Assembly: GCF_021284745.1 (NCBI RefSeq) | Contig: NZ_CP089925.1 | Span: 3,037,001-3,101,000 of the forward strand | From: Lysobacter sp. KIS68-7 | GTDB lineage: Bacteria > Pseudomonadota > Gammaproteobacteria > Xanthomonadales > Xanthomonadaceae | DNA length: 64,000 nucleotides | Direction: 5' to 3' | The notes under the pieces: generated by a model | The model's input: the letters and a program-made list of their open reading frames with translations, nothing else | What the model was told of the DNA's origin: nothing | Databases searched by the model: none | Translations under genes and position numbers: made by a program | Part shown: piece after piece, positions 48,838 through 58,454 of the stretch | Numbering within the stretch: position 1 is the first letter of the stretch | How the letters are laid out: every line of letters starts with the position of its first letter

Positions 48838-48943
48838 TCCCGCCCCCTGTGCGAAGTCGGCAAGCATACCCATCCGCACGCCTCGGTACGGTACCGGGTG
48901 GTGGGCTACACTGCCCCCTTTCCGCGGCCGACCACTCGTCGCA

Positions 48944-49903
48944 ATGAACCCGAACTACCTCGACTTCGAGCAACCCATCGCCGACCTGGAAGCCAAGATC
49001 CAGGAGCTGCGCCACGCCAGCCATGGCCCCGCCGTGGACGTCGACGCCGAAGTCCATGCGTTGCAGGACAAGCTGCGCGTGCGCACGGCGCAGATCTTCC
49101 GCGACCTCAGCCCCTGGCAGATCTCGCAGCTGGCGCGCCATCCCGCCCGACCGTACACCCTCGACTACGTCCGCGTGATCTGCGACGAGTTCCAGGAACT
49201 CGCCGGCGACCGCGCCTTCGCCAACGACAACGCCATCGTCGGCGGCCTCGCCCGCATCGAAGGCCGCCCCGTGGTGATCATCGGCCACGAGAAGGGCCGC
49301 GACACCAAGGCAAAGATCAAGCGCAACTTCGGCATGCCCAAGCCGGAGGGTTACCGCAAGGCACTGCGCCTGATGAAGCTCGCCGAACGCTTCTCGCTGC
49401 CCATCCTCACCTTCATCGACACCGCCGGCGCCTGGCCGGGCATCGATGCCGAGGAACGCGGCCAGTCCGAAGCCATCGCACGCAACCTGCTGGAGATGTC
49501 CGAGCTCAAGGTGCCGATCATCTGCACCGTGATCGGCGAAGGCGGTTCCGGCGGCGCGCTCGCCATCGGCGTCGGCGACCGCACGCTGATGCTCGAATAC
49601 AGCACCTACTCGGTGATCACCCCCGAAGGCTGCGCCTCGATCCTGTGGAAGACCGCCGAGAAGGCGAAGGACGCGGCGGAGCAGTTGGGCATGACGGCCA
49701 AGCGCCTGAAGGAACTCGGCCTGATCGACAAGATCGTGCGCGAGCCCATCGGCGGCGCGCACCGCAAGCCGAAGCAGATGGCCACGCGCCTGAAGGCCGT
49801 GCTGGTCAACGAAATCGATGCGCTGTCGCAGGTGCCGGTGCCGGAACTGGTCGAACGCCGCTATCGCCGTTTGCGTTCCTACGGTGCCTACGAGGCGGCC
49901 TGA
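48944..49903 (+). CDS. accA: Acetyl-CoA carboxylase carboxyltransferase subunit alpha
   Basis: A 319-residue subunit that, with AccD, transfers the carboxyl group from biotin to acetyl-CoA to give malonyl-CoA for fatty acids. It has the N-terminal [17 protein letters not shown] coiled helix, [20 protein letters not shown], the oxyanion region [20 protein letters not shown], and [15 protein letters not shown]. It has a -10-like TACACT 32 bases before the ATG and no strong binding site. It is followed three bases later by a TPR gene and then tilS. Confidence 0.97.
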   Translation: MNPNYLDFEQPIADLEAKIQELRHASHGPAVDVDAEVHALQDKLRVRTAQIFRDLSPWQISQLARHPARPYTLDYVRVICDEFQELAGDRAFANDNAIVGGLARIEGRPVVIIGHEKGRDTKAKIKRNFGMPKPEGYRKALRLMKLAERFSLPILTFIDTAGAWPGIDAEERGQSEAIARNLLEMSELKVPIICTVIGEGGSGGALAIGVGDRTLMLEYSTYSVITPEGCASILWKTAEKAKDAAEQLGMTAKRLKELGLIDKIVREPIGGAHRKPKQMATRLKAVLVNEIDALSQVPVPELVERRYRRLRSYGAYEAA

Positions 49904-49906
49904 CGC

Positions 49907-50653
49907 ATGAGTCCGCTGCTGATCCTCTCGGTGGCGCTGCAGATCGCATGCGCCGTCCATGTCGTGCGCACCGGGCGCCCGATGTACTGGATCTTCATCC
50001 TGCTCGTCGGCTCGTTCATCGGCATCGCGGTGTATTTCTTCGCCGAGATCCTGCCCAACATCGGCAGCAGCCGGACGGCGCGTCGTGCCGTGCGCGGCGT
50101 GCGCGATCGCGTCGATCCCGAACACGGCAAGCGCCGCGCCGCGCGCCAGCTCGAAGTGGCCGACACCCTCGACAACCGCCGCCGCCTGGCCGAACAGAGC
50201 ATGGCCAGCGGCGATTACCAGCAGGCGCTGGCGCTGTACCAAAAGTCGCTCACGGGGCTTTACAAGACCGACCCGGACCTGATGCTGGGGGTCGCGCAGG
50301 CGCAGTTCGCGCTGTCGCAGCCGGCCCAGGCGCGCGCGACGCTGGACGCCCTGATCGCCGCGAACCCGAACTTCCGTTCCAGCGAAGGCCACCTGCTCTA
50401 CGCGCGCGCCGTCGAAGCCACCGGCGACATCGACGCCGCACTGCACGAGTACGACGCCGTGGCGCAGGACTTCCCCGGCGAAGAAGGCCGCGTGCGATAC
50501 GCACAGCTGCTCAAGCGCGCAGGCCAGCGCGCAAAGGCGGCCGAGGTCTTCAACGAATCCATCAAGCGCACCTCGCTCGCGCCCAAGTACTACCAGCGCG
50601 ACCAACGCGCATGGGTCGATCTCGCCAAGCGCGAGCTGCAGGACCTCGCCTGA
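49907..50653 (+). CDS. Membrane-anchored TPR protein (248 aa)
   Basis: Two N-terminal membrane helices (about 3-21 and 26-49), with YWIFILLVGSFIGIAVYFFA, resemble the PLDc_N segment of cardiolipin synthases. They are followed by a cytoplasmic helical domain with TPR-like repeats (SGDYQQALALYQKSL, VAQAQFALSQPAQARATLDA, ARAVEATGDIDAALHEYDAV). It may scaffold a protein complex at the membrane. Its place between accA (three bases before) and tilS (16 bases after) suggests co-translation, but no known pathway joins them. I do not recognise it as a named gene. Confidence 0.65.
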   Translation: MSPLLILSVALQIACAVHVVRTGRPMYWIFILLVGSFIGIAVYFFAEILPNIGSSRTARRAVRGVRDRVDPEHGKRRAARQLEVADTLDNRRRLAEQSMASGDYQQALALYQKSLTGLYKTDPDLMLGVAQAQFALSQPAQARATLDALIAANPNFRSSEGHLLYARAVEATGDIDAALHEYDAVAQDFPGEEGRVRYAQLLKRAGQRAKAAEVFNESIKRTSLAPKYYQRDQRAWVDLAKRELQDLA

Positions 50654-50669
50654 CGCCGGCGGTCGCACG

Positions 50670-51977
50670 ATGTCGACCGCCCCGTTCCTTCCGATCCGCC
50701 TGCCCGCGCTGGGCCGTGACAGCGAAATCGTCGTTGCACTGAGCGGCGGGCTGGACTCCACCGTGCTGCTGCATGCGCTCGCCGCGATGCCCGAAGCGCG
50801 CGCGCATGGCCTGCGCGCCGTGCACGTGCACCATGGGCTGAGCGGTACCGCCGATGCGTGGGTCGCCGACTGCGAGCGCTTGTGCGCCTCGTTGCAGGTG
50901 CCCTTGCGCGTGTTGCGCGTGCAAGTGGATCGCCGCTCCGGCCTCGGCCTCGAAGGAGCAGCGCGCGAAGCACGCCATGCGGCACTCGCGGCAGAACTGC
51001 GCCCGGGCGACCTGCTCGCCCTCGCCCACCATCGCGACGACCAGGCCGAAACCTTCCTGCTGCGTGCCTTGCGCGCCTCCGGCCCCGACGGACTCGCCGC
51101 GATGCGGATGCTGCGGCCCTTCGCGCAAGGCTTCCTGTGGCGCCCGCTGCTCGACGTCGCGCGCGAAGACCTGCATGCGTATGCGACAGCGCATGCGCTC
51201 GAATGGATCGAGGACCCCGCGAACGCCTCGCTCGAACACGACCGCAACTTCCTGCGCCATCGCGTCCTGCCGTTGCTGCGCGAACGCTGGCCGCATGCCG
51301 ACGCCGCCTTCGCCCGCGCCGCCGCACTCAACGCTGATGCCGCCGACCTGCTGCGCGAAGACGACCGCATCGCCCTCGACGCCGCACGCACCGACGCACC
51401 CGACGTGTTGTCGACCGACGCCCTGCGCACCCTCGCCGCCCCACGTCGCGCCCGCGTGCTGCGCCAATGGATCGCATCGCTCGACCTTCCGCCCTTGCCC
51501 GCCGAAGGCATCGCGCAGATCGAATCCGACCTCGCCCTCCCCGCCCCCGACACCGACTTCGTCTTCGCCTGGTCCGGCGCCGAGCTGCGCCGCTGGCGCG
51601 GCCGCCTGCGCGCGGCGCGCGCATCGACACCGATGCCCCCGCACTGGTCGGACGCATGGGATGGCCGCGCACCCTTGATCCTCCCCGACGGCGGCGCGCT
51701 CGAACTGATCGGCACCCCCGCCTTCGACGCACCGCTGCAAGTGCGCCTGCGCGCCGGCGGCGAACGCATCGTCCTCCCCGGCCGCACGCACTCCCACAGC
51801 CTCAAACACGCATTGCAGGACGCCGCCATCCCACCATGGGAACGCGAACGCCTGCCCTTGCTCTGCGACGCCGAAGGCACCGTGCTCGCCGCAGGCGACC
51901 GTTTGCTATCAGCGACGCTCGATGCATGGCTGCAATCCCACAACGCACACCTACGTTGGCTCCCGCCGTCGCGATAG
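50670..51977 (+). CDS. tilS: tRNA(Ile)-lysidine synthetase
   Basis: A 435-residue N-type ATP pyrophosphatase that turns C34 of tRNA-Ile(CAU) into lysidine. The PP-loop SGGLDST (about 25-31) and the HHRDDQAETFLLR block are present, with the C-terminal substrate-binding domain (GERIVLPGRTHSHSLKHALQ). Overall it is moderately conserved. The ATG at 50670 is 16 bases after the TPR gene. A repeat element of about 130 bases follows its stop. Confidence 0.95.
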   Translation: MSTAPFLPIRLPALGRDSEIVVALSGGLDSTVLLHALAAMPEARAHGLRAVHVHHGLSGTADAWVADCERLCASLQVPLRVLRVQVDRRSGLGLEGAAREARHAALAAELRPGDLLALAHHRDDQAETFLLRALRASGPDGLAAMRMLRPFAQGFLWRPLLDVAREDLHAYATAHALEWIEDPANASLEHDRNFLRHRVLPLLRERWPHADAAFARAAALNADAADLLREDDRIALDAARTDAPDVLSTDALRTLAAPRRARVLRQWIASLDLPPLPAEGIAQIESDLALPAPDTDFVFAWSGAELRRWRGRLRAARASTPMPPHWSDAWDGRAPLILPDGGALELIGTPAFDAPLQVRLRAGGERIVLPGRTHSHSLKHALQDAAIPPWERERLPLLCDAEGTVLAAGDRLLSATLDAWLQSHNAHLRWLPPSR

Positions 51978-52009
51978 CCAACGCGCCGCATCCATCAAAC
52001 CTGCGCGGA

Positions 52010-52136
52010 GGACCGACACGCCCTCGGTTGTCGCGACTGCAGGGCGGCCATGGATGGCCACCCGGGCGGAGCTCCGGTTGCAGGATGCGGCTTGGAGGCG
52101 CTCCGACAGGCGCGATAACCGAGGGCGTGGCGGTCC
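52010..52136. repeat. Intergenic inverted-repeat element (REP/MITE-like)
   Basis: Two 26-base arms (52010-52035 and 52111-52136) are inverted copies that differ at two positions. The 75 bases between contain GGCCATGGATGGCC, a near-palindrome, and a second short hairpin (GGAGC...GCTCC) around TGCAGGATGC. It lies in the gap between tilS and xseB, outside any gene. Size and layout resemble REP/BIME clusters or a MITE; target-site duplication was not found, so its class is undecided. Confidence 0.75.
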
Positions 52137-52154
52137 GTCCCTCCGGAGCCGATG

Positions 52155-52172
52155 AAAGCCTTTGGGCTTTTG
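52155..52172 (+). terminator. Weak terminator-like hairpin before xseB
   Basis: AAAGCC-TTTG-GGCTTT with TTTTG after it. The short stem makes it a weak candidate end for the accA-tilS transcript. Confidence 0.45.
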
Positions 52173-52208
52173 TTGACCCTGCCCCGCCCCCGTTACACAC
52201 TGCGCGCC

Positions 52209-52469
52209 ATGCCGCGCCCCTCCGAATCCCAAGCCTCCCCGGTCGCCGATTTCGAAGCCTCCCTCGACCAACTCGAACAGTTGGTGGAGAAAATGGAACA
52301 CGGCGAAATGAGCCTCGAAGAATCGCTCGCCGCCTACGAACGCGGCGTCGGCCTCTACCGCAAATGCCAGACCGCCCTGGAACAGGCCGAACTGCGCGTG
52401 CGCCTGCTCAGTGACCCGGAACAACCGGACAACGCCGAACCCTTCGGCGCCCCGGCCGCGGATGCCTGA
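52209..52469 (+). CDS. xseB: Exodeoxyribonuclease VII small subunit
   Basis: An 86-residue protein with the family segment [20 protein letters not shown], the [20 protein letters not shown] helix and a tail that binds XseA. It assembles as multiple copies on XseA to digest single-stranded DNA from both ends. The start at 52209 (MPRPSES) is chosen because the upstream in-frame ATG at 52152 lies in the terminator-like hairpin. It overlaps ispA by eight bases. The xseA gene is not nearby. Confidence 0.93.
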   Translation: MPRPSESQASPVADFEASLDQLEQLVEKMEHGEMSLEESLAAYERGVGLYRKCQTALEQAELRVRLLSDPEQPDNAEPFGAPAADA

Positions 52470-53340
52470 TTTCGATTTCGGGCCGTGGCGCACGCGCGTG
52501 GACGCGGCGCTCTCGGCCGCGCTGCCCGACCCCGCCACGTCCCCGCAACGCCTGCACGGCGCGATGCGCCATGCGGTGCTGCTCGGCGGCAAGCGCATGC
52601 GGCCCTTGCTCGTGTATGCCACCGGCACCGCGTTCGGCGCGGATGCCGCGACGCTCGACGCACCCGCCGTCGCCGTCGAACTCATCCACGCCTACTCGCT
52701 CGTCCACGACGACCTGCCCGCGATGGACGACGACGCATTACGTCGCGGCCAGCCCACCGTGCACGTCGCCTTCGATGAAGCCACCGCGATCCTCGCCGGC
52801 GACGCATTGCAGTCGCTCGCCTTTGAAGTCCTTGCGCACGCGCCCGTCGATGCGCAGGCGCGCGTGTCGATGCTCGGTGAACTCGCGACCGCCAGCGGCG
52901 TGCGCGGTATGTGTGGCGGCCAGGCGCTCGACATCGATGCGACCGGCGGCGCCATGCTTGCGCTCGAAGCCTTGCAACGATTGCATGCGATGAAGACCGG
53001 CGCCTTGCTGCGTTCGGCCGTGCGCATGGGCGCGATGGCCGCGCATTGCGACGCCGACACGCGCGCCCGCCTGGACACCTTCGCCGATGCACTCGGCCTC
53101 GCCTTCCAGGTTCGCGACGATTTGCTCGATGTCGAAGGCGACAGCGCCTCGCTCGGCAAAACCGCAGGCAAAGATGCCGCGCAAGGGAAATCCACATTTC
53201 CTGCGCTCCTCGGCGTGGACGCCACGCGCGAACGCCTGCGCACCCTCGCCGACACCATGCGCGACGCACTCGCCCCTTTCGGTGCGCGCACCGATGCCCT
53301 CGCCGCGCTCGGTCGCGCGGCCGTGGAAAGGACGCACTGA
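52462..53340 (+). CDS. ispA: Farnesyl diphosphate synthase
   Basis: A 292-residue trans-prenyltransferase making FPP from IPP and DMAPP. It has [11 protein letters not shown], the first Asp-rich motif [18 protein letters not shown] and the second [13 protein letters not shown], with [12 protein letters not shown] between the latter and the C-terminus. FPP feeds UppS. In many gammaproteobacteria ispA is followed by dxs. Here a CHASE2 gene follows after three bases and no dxs is in the window. The ATG at 52462 overlaps the end of xseB. Confidence 0.95.
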   Translation: MPDFDFGPWRTRVDAALSAALPDPATSPQRLHGAMRHAVLLGGKRMRPLLVYATGTAFGADAATLDAPAVAVELIHAYSLVHDDLPAMDDDALRRGQPTVHVAFDEATAILAGDALQSLAFEVLAHAPVDAQARVSMLGELATASGVRGMCGGQALDIDATGGAMLALEALQRLHAMKTGALLRSAVRMGAMAAHCDADTRARLDTFADALGLAFQVRDDLLDVEGDSASLGKTAGKDAAQGKSTFPALLGVDATRERLRTLADTMRDALAPFGARTDALAALGRAAVERTH

Positions 53341-53343
53341 GCC

Positions 53344-55215
53344 ATGGCCCGTCGCCGTCGCACGCGCACGCTGCTGACGGTGATCGATGCCTGGATGGCG
53401 GCGTCGGCGCACGCCTTCATCGAATTCTGGGGACGCGTCGAGCGCAGTTACAAACGGCCGCTCGCGTGGATCGCGCTGCGCATGCGCTTCGCGTTCTATC
53501 CGTTGCTCGCGTTGGGCGCGGTGGCGTGGCTGGTGTACGACTGGACCGGCGCGCGTTCGCTGGCGGCGGCCGAAGACGCGGTGTTCGACCAGGTGATCAA
53601 GAGCCGCCCCATCGAACCGGCTGCGTCCAAGCGCGTGGTGGTAGTGGAGATCGACGATTGCTCGATCGCATGGTTCGCATCACGCGGTGAAGGCGGTTGG
53701 CCCTGGAGCCGCGGGCGCCACGCCGACCTGCTCGACGCACTCGATCGCGCGGGCATCGCCGCAGTCGGCTACGACGTCATGTTCGACGACACGTCTTCGA
53801 AAGACCCCATCGCCGACGCGACCCTGGATGCGATGGCCGCAGGCGGCGAAGGTCGCTTCGTCTTCGGCGCTTCGCGCCAGCATTCGGATTTCGATACCAC
53901 GTCGATCGCGATCCCCGCCTCACGCGCGCCAGGCGCCTTTCCCCTCGAGGCGAACCCGGAACGCCCGGGCCCGCGCATGGCCTTGCAGCTGCCCTACGGT
54001 GCAGCGATGCAACGCTACGCCGGATTGCTCGACATCACCCGGTCCGTCGATGGCGTGCTGCGCGACATGCCACTGTACGAACGCGCAGGCGACTGGGGCG
54101 TGCCTTCGCTCGCGCTACGCGTGGCGGCGTACGACATGAAGCAGCCGCTGGCCTCGTTCCCCGCCTCGGTGCGCATCAACTGGCGTTCGGATACGCGCCT
54201 GCCCTACGTCAGCGCCGCGAACCTGATCGAAGGCAAGCCGGTCTGCCGCAGCGAGGATGCAAGCACGCCGACGCTGAAGAACAGCATCGCGATCATCGGC
54301 TACACCGCATCCGGCCTCAACGACGCCAAGCCCACGCCGGTGAACCCGCTCATGCCCGGCGTGGAAGTGCAGGCCGAAGCCGTCGCCGCGCTCGTCGACC
54401 ACAGCGCGATCTGGCTGCCGCCCGCATCGCTGAAATACATCCTCGCTGGCATCCTCGTCGTCCTCACCGCCTTCGCGTTCTGGCGCGGCGAGCCCGCGAC
54501 CGACATCGACTCGATCTTCGTCGCCACCAACCTGCTGCTGATCGTCCTCGCCTACGCAGGCCTGACGTTCTTCGGCGCCTTCTTCGACATCTACGCAAGC
54601 ATCGGCTTTGTCAGCCTCTGCTTCGGCCTGTGCCGCACGTATGCGGGCGTGCAGCGCGGGCGTGCCACCGGCAACAACGACTTCCTGCGCGAGTTCGATC
54701 CCGAGCAGGATCGCTGGCTCGTATTCGCGCGCCTGCGCTTCGTGCCGTATCCCTCGCTGGACGAACACGCCGCTGCGCGACGCCGTCGCGAATACCACCG
54801 TCGCTTGCGCCGTTTCCTCTACGCCGGTTCCGAGGCGGTGATGCTCGAAGGCGTCGTCGAACGCAAGAGCTGGCTGCACGAAACACTCGACGATTTGATG
54901 GTGCTGGTGTGGCGCGGCGAAGATCGCGAAGCGGCCGCCGCGCGCTCGCGCCGTGACCTCGATGCGCTGTACAGACATCTGAATGAGGCCGACGATCGCC
55001 TCGACGACGACGGCACCGTCAAAGTGTGCGTGATCGCCGCCGAAATCGACGACGACATCGAGGGTGCCTACGGCGAGCGGATGCGCTTGCGCGAAGCGCT
55101 CGGCCATGCCCTGGATCTGTCGGGAGAATGGCCGCTTTCCGCGGAAAATCCGTTATTGCAGGGGAGCGAGCCACAGGCCGGAGCTTCTGCATGCGAGTCC
55201 ACCGAATCCTCCTGA
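53344..55215 (+). CDS. CHASE2-domain membrane protein without known output domain
   Basis: A 623-residue protein. It has one N-terminal membrane helix (about 48-66), a periplasmic CHASE2 domain (about 75-350) containing KRVVVVEIDDCSIAWF, the typical GGWPWSRGRHADLLDAL and GYDVMFDD, then three membrane helices (about 363-380, 391-410, 412-432) and a ~190-residue cytoplasmic tail. CHASE2 is a sensory input domain that usually feeds kinase, cyclase or GGDEF outputs, but the tail here has none I recognise; it is Arg/Glu-rich and helical. It begins three bases after ispA. Its last 25 bases overlap the metalloprotease gene, so the pair is translationally coupled. Confidence 0.8.
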   Translation: MARRRRTRTLLTVIDAWMAASAHAFIEFWGRVERSYKRPLAWIALRMRFAFYPLLALGAVAWLVYDWTGARSLAAAEDAVFDQVIKSRPIEPAASKRVVVVEIDDCSIAWFASRGEGGWPWSRGRHADLLDALDRAGIAAVGYDVMFDDTSSKDPIADATLDAMAAGGEGRFVFGASRQHSDFDTTSIAIPASRAPGAFPLEANPERPGPRMALQLPYGAAMQRYAGLLDITRSVDGVLRDMPLYERAGDWGVPSLALRVAAYDMKQPLASFPASVRINWRSDTRLPYVSAANLIEGKPVCRSEDASTPTLKNSIAIIGYTASGLNDAKPTPVNPLMPGVEVQAEAVAALVDHSAIWLPPASLKYILAGILVVLTAFAFWRGEPATDIDSIFVATNLLLIVLAYAGLTFFGAFFDIYASIGFVSLCFGLCRTYAGVQRGRATGNNDFLREFDPEQDRWLVFARLRFVPYPSLDEHAAARRRREYHRRLRRFLYAGSEAVMLEGVVERKSWLHETLDDLMVLVWRGEDREAAAARSRRDLDALYRHLNEADDRLDDDGTVKVCVIAAEIDDDIEGAYGERMRLREALGHALDLSGEWPLSAENPLLQGSEPQAGASACESTESS

Positions 55216-56510
55216 CGGGCGCTGTCGCATGCGCCTGCACCGTGGCCATCGCCGCGGGACAGACACCCGCCACCGTGCACAAACCCGACGTGGAAGTGCA
55301 CGCCGCGCCCGACTTCCAGTCGCCCACCGTGACGAAGCTCGCGCAGAACGCGAAGGTCGATGTCACCGGGCAGAAAGGCTTGTGGTTCGAAGTCGCAACG
55401 CCGGATGGCAAGAAGGGCTACGTGCGCGTCAACGATGTGCGCATGGAGTACGCGACGAAGGCAGGCGGCAACGCGAACGCGCTGTTCACAGGCCAGGCGG
55501 GCAAGGGCCGCGTGTCGGAAACCGCGGGCGTGCGCGGCATCGACGAAAGCGATCTGCAGGGCGCCGGTTACGACGCCGCGCAGTTCGCGCAGCTCGAAGC
55601 CAATCGTGTCTCGCCGGAGTCGGCATCGGCCGATGCCAATGCGAAGGGCCACCACGCGAAACAAGTCGCGCTCGCCGGCGAGTTCAAACCCGTCGCGGAT
55701 GCGAAACCGAAGGCGACGCAGGCGGAGAAGAAAGGCGGCTTCGCACTCGCACGCGGACTGATGTCCGCGGTGGGCCTGGGCGCACCGGCGCCGGCGGAAT
55801 CGGCGATGGACGTCGCCGAAGCCTCGCAAGGCAAGTCGGAAGCCGAGCAGTCCGCGGAAGAAGCGGCGCTGGGTCCGGAAATCGCAGGGCGCGTGCTCGG
55901 CGCGGCGCACCTGTGGGACAACGCCGAAGCGCAGGCGCGCGTGAACCGCGTCGGCCGCTGGATGGCCTCGCAAACTTCGCGCCCCGAGCTGCCGTGGAGC
56001 TTCGGCGTGATCGACACACCGGAGATCAACGCCTTCGCGGCGCCCGGCGGATACATCCTGATCACGCGCGGCATGTACGAATTGCTCGGCGAAGACGACG
56101 AAGTCGCCGCCGTCATCGGACACGAACTGAGCCACGTCGTGCAGCGCGACCACTACAACGTGATCCAGAAGCAGGAACAGCAATCGGCGATCCAGTCGGC
56201 GGCTTCGTCCAACGTGTCCGTCGGCGGCGGCATCGCCGGCAGCATGGCCAAGGCCTACGTCGAGAAACATGGCGCCACGATCATGCTGACCAGCCTGGAC
56301 CGCGACGCGGAGTACCGCGCCGACCAGGCCGCCGAGGTCTACCTGGCGCGCTCCGGCTACGACCCGCTCGCGCTGTATGCCGTGCTGCAGAAGATGACGG
56401 CGCTCGGCAGCCAGTCGGGCAACCTCGCCGCCTTGTACAAGACGCATCCGCCGCTCAAGGATCGCCTCGATCGCCTGGATCGGAGCGGGGTTGCCGGCGC
56501 GGGACGCTGA
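55191..56510 (+). CDS. SH3-domain M48-family metalloprotease (secreted)
   Basis: A 439-residue periplasmic protease. It has a signal peptide (1-22), a bacterial SH3-like domain (about 30-90, with VKKGYVR-type strands), an Ala/Lys-rich linker, then an M48 catalytic domain. The zinc residues His311 and His315 with Glu312 lie in AVIGHELSHVVQRDH, and the third ligand is Glu374 in RDAEYRADQAAEVY. It ends with KTHPPLKDRLDRLDR. SH3-M48 proteins act on envelope or cell-wall proteins (BepA/YcaL relatives), but the target is unknown. The start at 55191 lies inside the CHASE2 gene. Confidence 0.88.
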   Translation: MRVHRILLTGAVACACTVAIAAGQTPATVHKPDVEVHAAPDFQSPTVTKLAQNAKVDVTGQKGLWFEVATPDGKKGYVRVNDVRMEYATKAGGNANALFTGQAGKGRVSETAGVRGIDESDLQGAGYDAAQFAQLEANRVSPESASADANAKGHHAKQVALAGEFKPVADAKPKATQAEKKGGFALARGLMSAVGLGAPAPAESAMDVAEASQGKSEAEQSAEEAALGPEIAGRVLGAAHLWDNAEAQARVNRVGRWMASQTSRPELPWSFGVIDTPEINAFAAPGGYILITRGMYELLGEDDEVAAVIGHELSHVVQRDHYNVIQKQEQQSAIQSAASSNVSVGGGIAGSMAKAYVEKHGATIMLTSLDRDAEYRADQAAEVYLARSGYDPLALYAVLQKMTALGSQSGNLAALYKTHPPLKDRLDRLDRSGVAGAGR

Positions 56511-56601
56511 TCATCATCCTCGCGCTTGACGCGGGGCCGCCGCCAGCCGCACTGTCGGCCGCACGGGGCCCTGCGGGGCGCCAACCACCGGGGAGTCCGT
56601 C

Positions 56602-56979
56602 ATGAACGACATCGATCCGACCAACGCTTCTGCTTCCGGCATCTCCGCCGAAGAACGCCAGTGGGCCATGTTCGCCCACCTCTCCGCGCTCCTCGGCCTC
56701 GTCATTCCCTTCGGCCACCTGCTCGGCCCGCTTGTGATCTGGCTGATGAAGAAGGAAACCATGCCCTTCGTCGACCAGCAGGCCAAGGAAGCGCTGAATT
56801 TCCAGATCACGGTGTCGATTGCCCTGATGGTCGCGGCGATCCTGATCATCGTGGTGATCGGCATCGCGCTGTTGCCCCTGATCGGTATTGCGGCGATCGT
56901 GTTGGCGATCATGGCCGCGATCAAGGCGAACGAAGGCGTGGCCTACCGCTATCCGTTCACGCTGCGCCTGATCAACTGA
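56602..56979 (+). CDS. DUF4870-family membrane protein
   Basis: A 125-residue protein with three to four hydrophobic helices (about 25-45, 72-92, 94-112) and the DUF4870 segments RQWAMFAHLSALLGLVIPFG, LVIWLMKKETMPFVDQQAKE and AIKANEGVAYRYPFTLRLI. The function of the family is unknown. GGGGAG precedes the ATG. A terminator follows 18 bases after its stop. Confidence 0.88.
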   Translation: MNDIDPTNASASGISAEERQWAMFAHLSALLGLVIPFGHLLGPLVIWLMKKETMPFVDQQAKEALNFQITVSIALMVAAILIIVVIGIALLPLIGIAAIVLAIMAAIKANEGVAYRYPFTLRLIN

Positions 56980-56997
56980 GCGCGCGCTACGCAATCC

Positions 56998-57031
56998 AAC
57001 GCGGCGTCCTTTCGGGGCGCCGCGTTTTTTA
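56998..57031 (+). terminator. Terminator between DUF4870 gene and pmbA
   Basis: CGCGGCG and CGCCGCG form the stem, closed by a CCTTTCGG-type loop, with six T following on the plus strand. It separates the convergent DUF4870 and pmbA transcripts. Confidence 0.9.
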
Positions 57032-57036
57032 TTGGC

Positions 57037-58416
57037 TCATTCGCCCGCGACCGTCATGCGCCCGACGAGGATCGAACCGACGCGGATGTGCGAGCGCGGA
57101 TCGACATCCGTGCCCACCGCTTCGATGGCCTGGAAGATCGCCTTGAGGTTGCCCGCGATCGTGATCGCGTCGACGGGATATTCGATCTTCCCGTTCTCCA
57201 CCCAGAAGCCGGCTGCGCCACGCGAGTAATCGCCCGTCACCGCGTTCACGCCCTGCCCCATCAGTTCGGTGACCAGCAGGCCGCGCTGCATCCCGCCGAC
57301 GAGCGCATCGAAATCGCCCGCGTTCGCCGGGATTTCCAGGTTATGCACGCCGCCGGCGTTCGCCGTGGTCTGCAAGCCGAGCTTGCGCGCCGAATAACTG
57401 CCGAGCACGTAGCGCTGCAGTACGCCTTGCTCGATCAACGATGAGGCACGCGTGGCCACGCCTTCCGAATCGAAGGACGAAGAGCGGAAGCCGCGCGGGA
57501 GGAAGGGATTCTCGTGGATGCCGAACCACGTCGGGAACAGCTGCGTGCCGACCGAATCGACGAGGAAGCTCGCGCGCCGGTACAACGCACCGCCGGACAC
57601 CGCACCGAGCAGGTGCCCGATCAGCGAACGTGCGACTTCCGAAGCGAACAGCACCGGCACCTCGCCCGTCGCCACCGAACGCGGCTGCAGGCGCGAGGCG
57701 GCGCGCACCGCCGCGTGGCGGCCGATCGCCGACGCCTGCTCGAGGTCGCCAGCCGCGATCGCCGTGCTGTACCACCCATCGCGCTGCATCGCATCGCCGC
57801 GACCGGCGATCAGCGCGCATCCGATCGTGTGCTGCGTGCTGCGTTCGCGGCCGATGAAGCCGTGCGAATTCGCATAGACGCTCATCGACGCGCTGCTGCC
57901 GACCGAGGCACCGTCGCTGTTCTCGATGCGCGCGTCCGCATCGCGGCCGGCCTGTTCGCAGGCCAGCGCGATGTCGACCGCGCGGTCGGCGTCCATGTCC
58001 CACGGATGCCAGGAGTCGAATTCGTGCAGCTCACGCGCCATGAGGTCCGGGTCCGCCAGGCCCGCGGCCGGGTCGTCCTCGGTGTGACGGGCGATGGCAC
58101 AGGCCTGCTCGACCGTGGAGGCCAGGCTCTCTTCGCGCAGGTCCGCCGTGCTCGCGCTGCCCTTGCGCTTGCCGAAGTACACCGTCACCGCGATACCGCG
58201 GTCGCGCGTGGACTCCACGGTGTCCACCGCGCCCATCCGCACGTTGACGTTGAGGCCGTGCTCCTGCGAGGCCGAGACCTCGGACTGGGTGGCACCGGCG
58301 GCACGGCAGCGGTCCAGCAGCTGGGCGGCGATGCCTTCCAGCACGTCAAGCCGGGTGAGGCTGTCGTCGGCCGACAGGGGGCCGGCGGAAGACGTCGACA
58401 GGGGGACGTGGCTCAA
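57037..58416 (-). CDS. pmbA: Metalloprotease PmbA/TldE
   Basis: A 459-residue TldE-type protein that pairs with TldD to cut peptides such as microcin precursors and the CcdA antitoxin in E. coli. It has [37 protein letters not shown] and [16 protein letters not shown]. TldE-type proteins lack the HExxxH zinc motif of TldD, as here. The TTG at 58416 with AAGGA seven bases upstream is the best start; no ATG is available, and a TTG at 58455 has no binding site. It is divergent from yjgA. Confidence 0.92.
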   Translation of the reverse strand: MSHVPLSTSSAGPLSADDSLTRLDVLEGIAAQLLDRCRAAGATQSEVSASQEHGLNVNVRMGAVDTVESTRDRGIAVTVYFGKRKGSASTADLREESLASTVEQACAIARHTEDDPAAGLADPDLMARELHEFDSWHPWDMDADRAVDIALACEQAGRDADARIENSDGASVGSSASMSVYANSHGFIGRERSTQHTIGCALIAGRGDAMQRDGWYSTAIAAGDLEQASAIGRHAAVRAASRLQPRSVATGEVPVLFASEVARSLIGHLLGAVSGGALYRRASFLVDSVGTQLFPTWFGIHENPFLPRGFRSSSFDSEGVATRASSLIEQGVLQRYVLGSYSARKLGLQTTANAGGVHNLEIPANAGDFDALVGGMQRGLLVTELMGQGVNAVTGDYSRGAAGFWVENGKIEYPVDAITIAGNLKAIFQAIEAVGTDVDPRSHIRVGSILVGRMTVAGE

Positions 58417-58454
58417 TGGCTTATCCTTGTGCGGATTCAAAGGGAACGACGGCA

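Noticed and set aside
47053-50742. Long plus-strand frame through GH31 and accA
   Set aside because: It runs in the wrong frame for accA and antisense to GH31, and its translation lacks domains.
47852-51991. Very long minus-strand open frame across GH31, accA, the TPR gene and tilS
   Set aside because: It is antisense to several genes with clear domains; its translation is low-complexity Arg/Ala/Ser sequence caused by high GC content.
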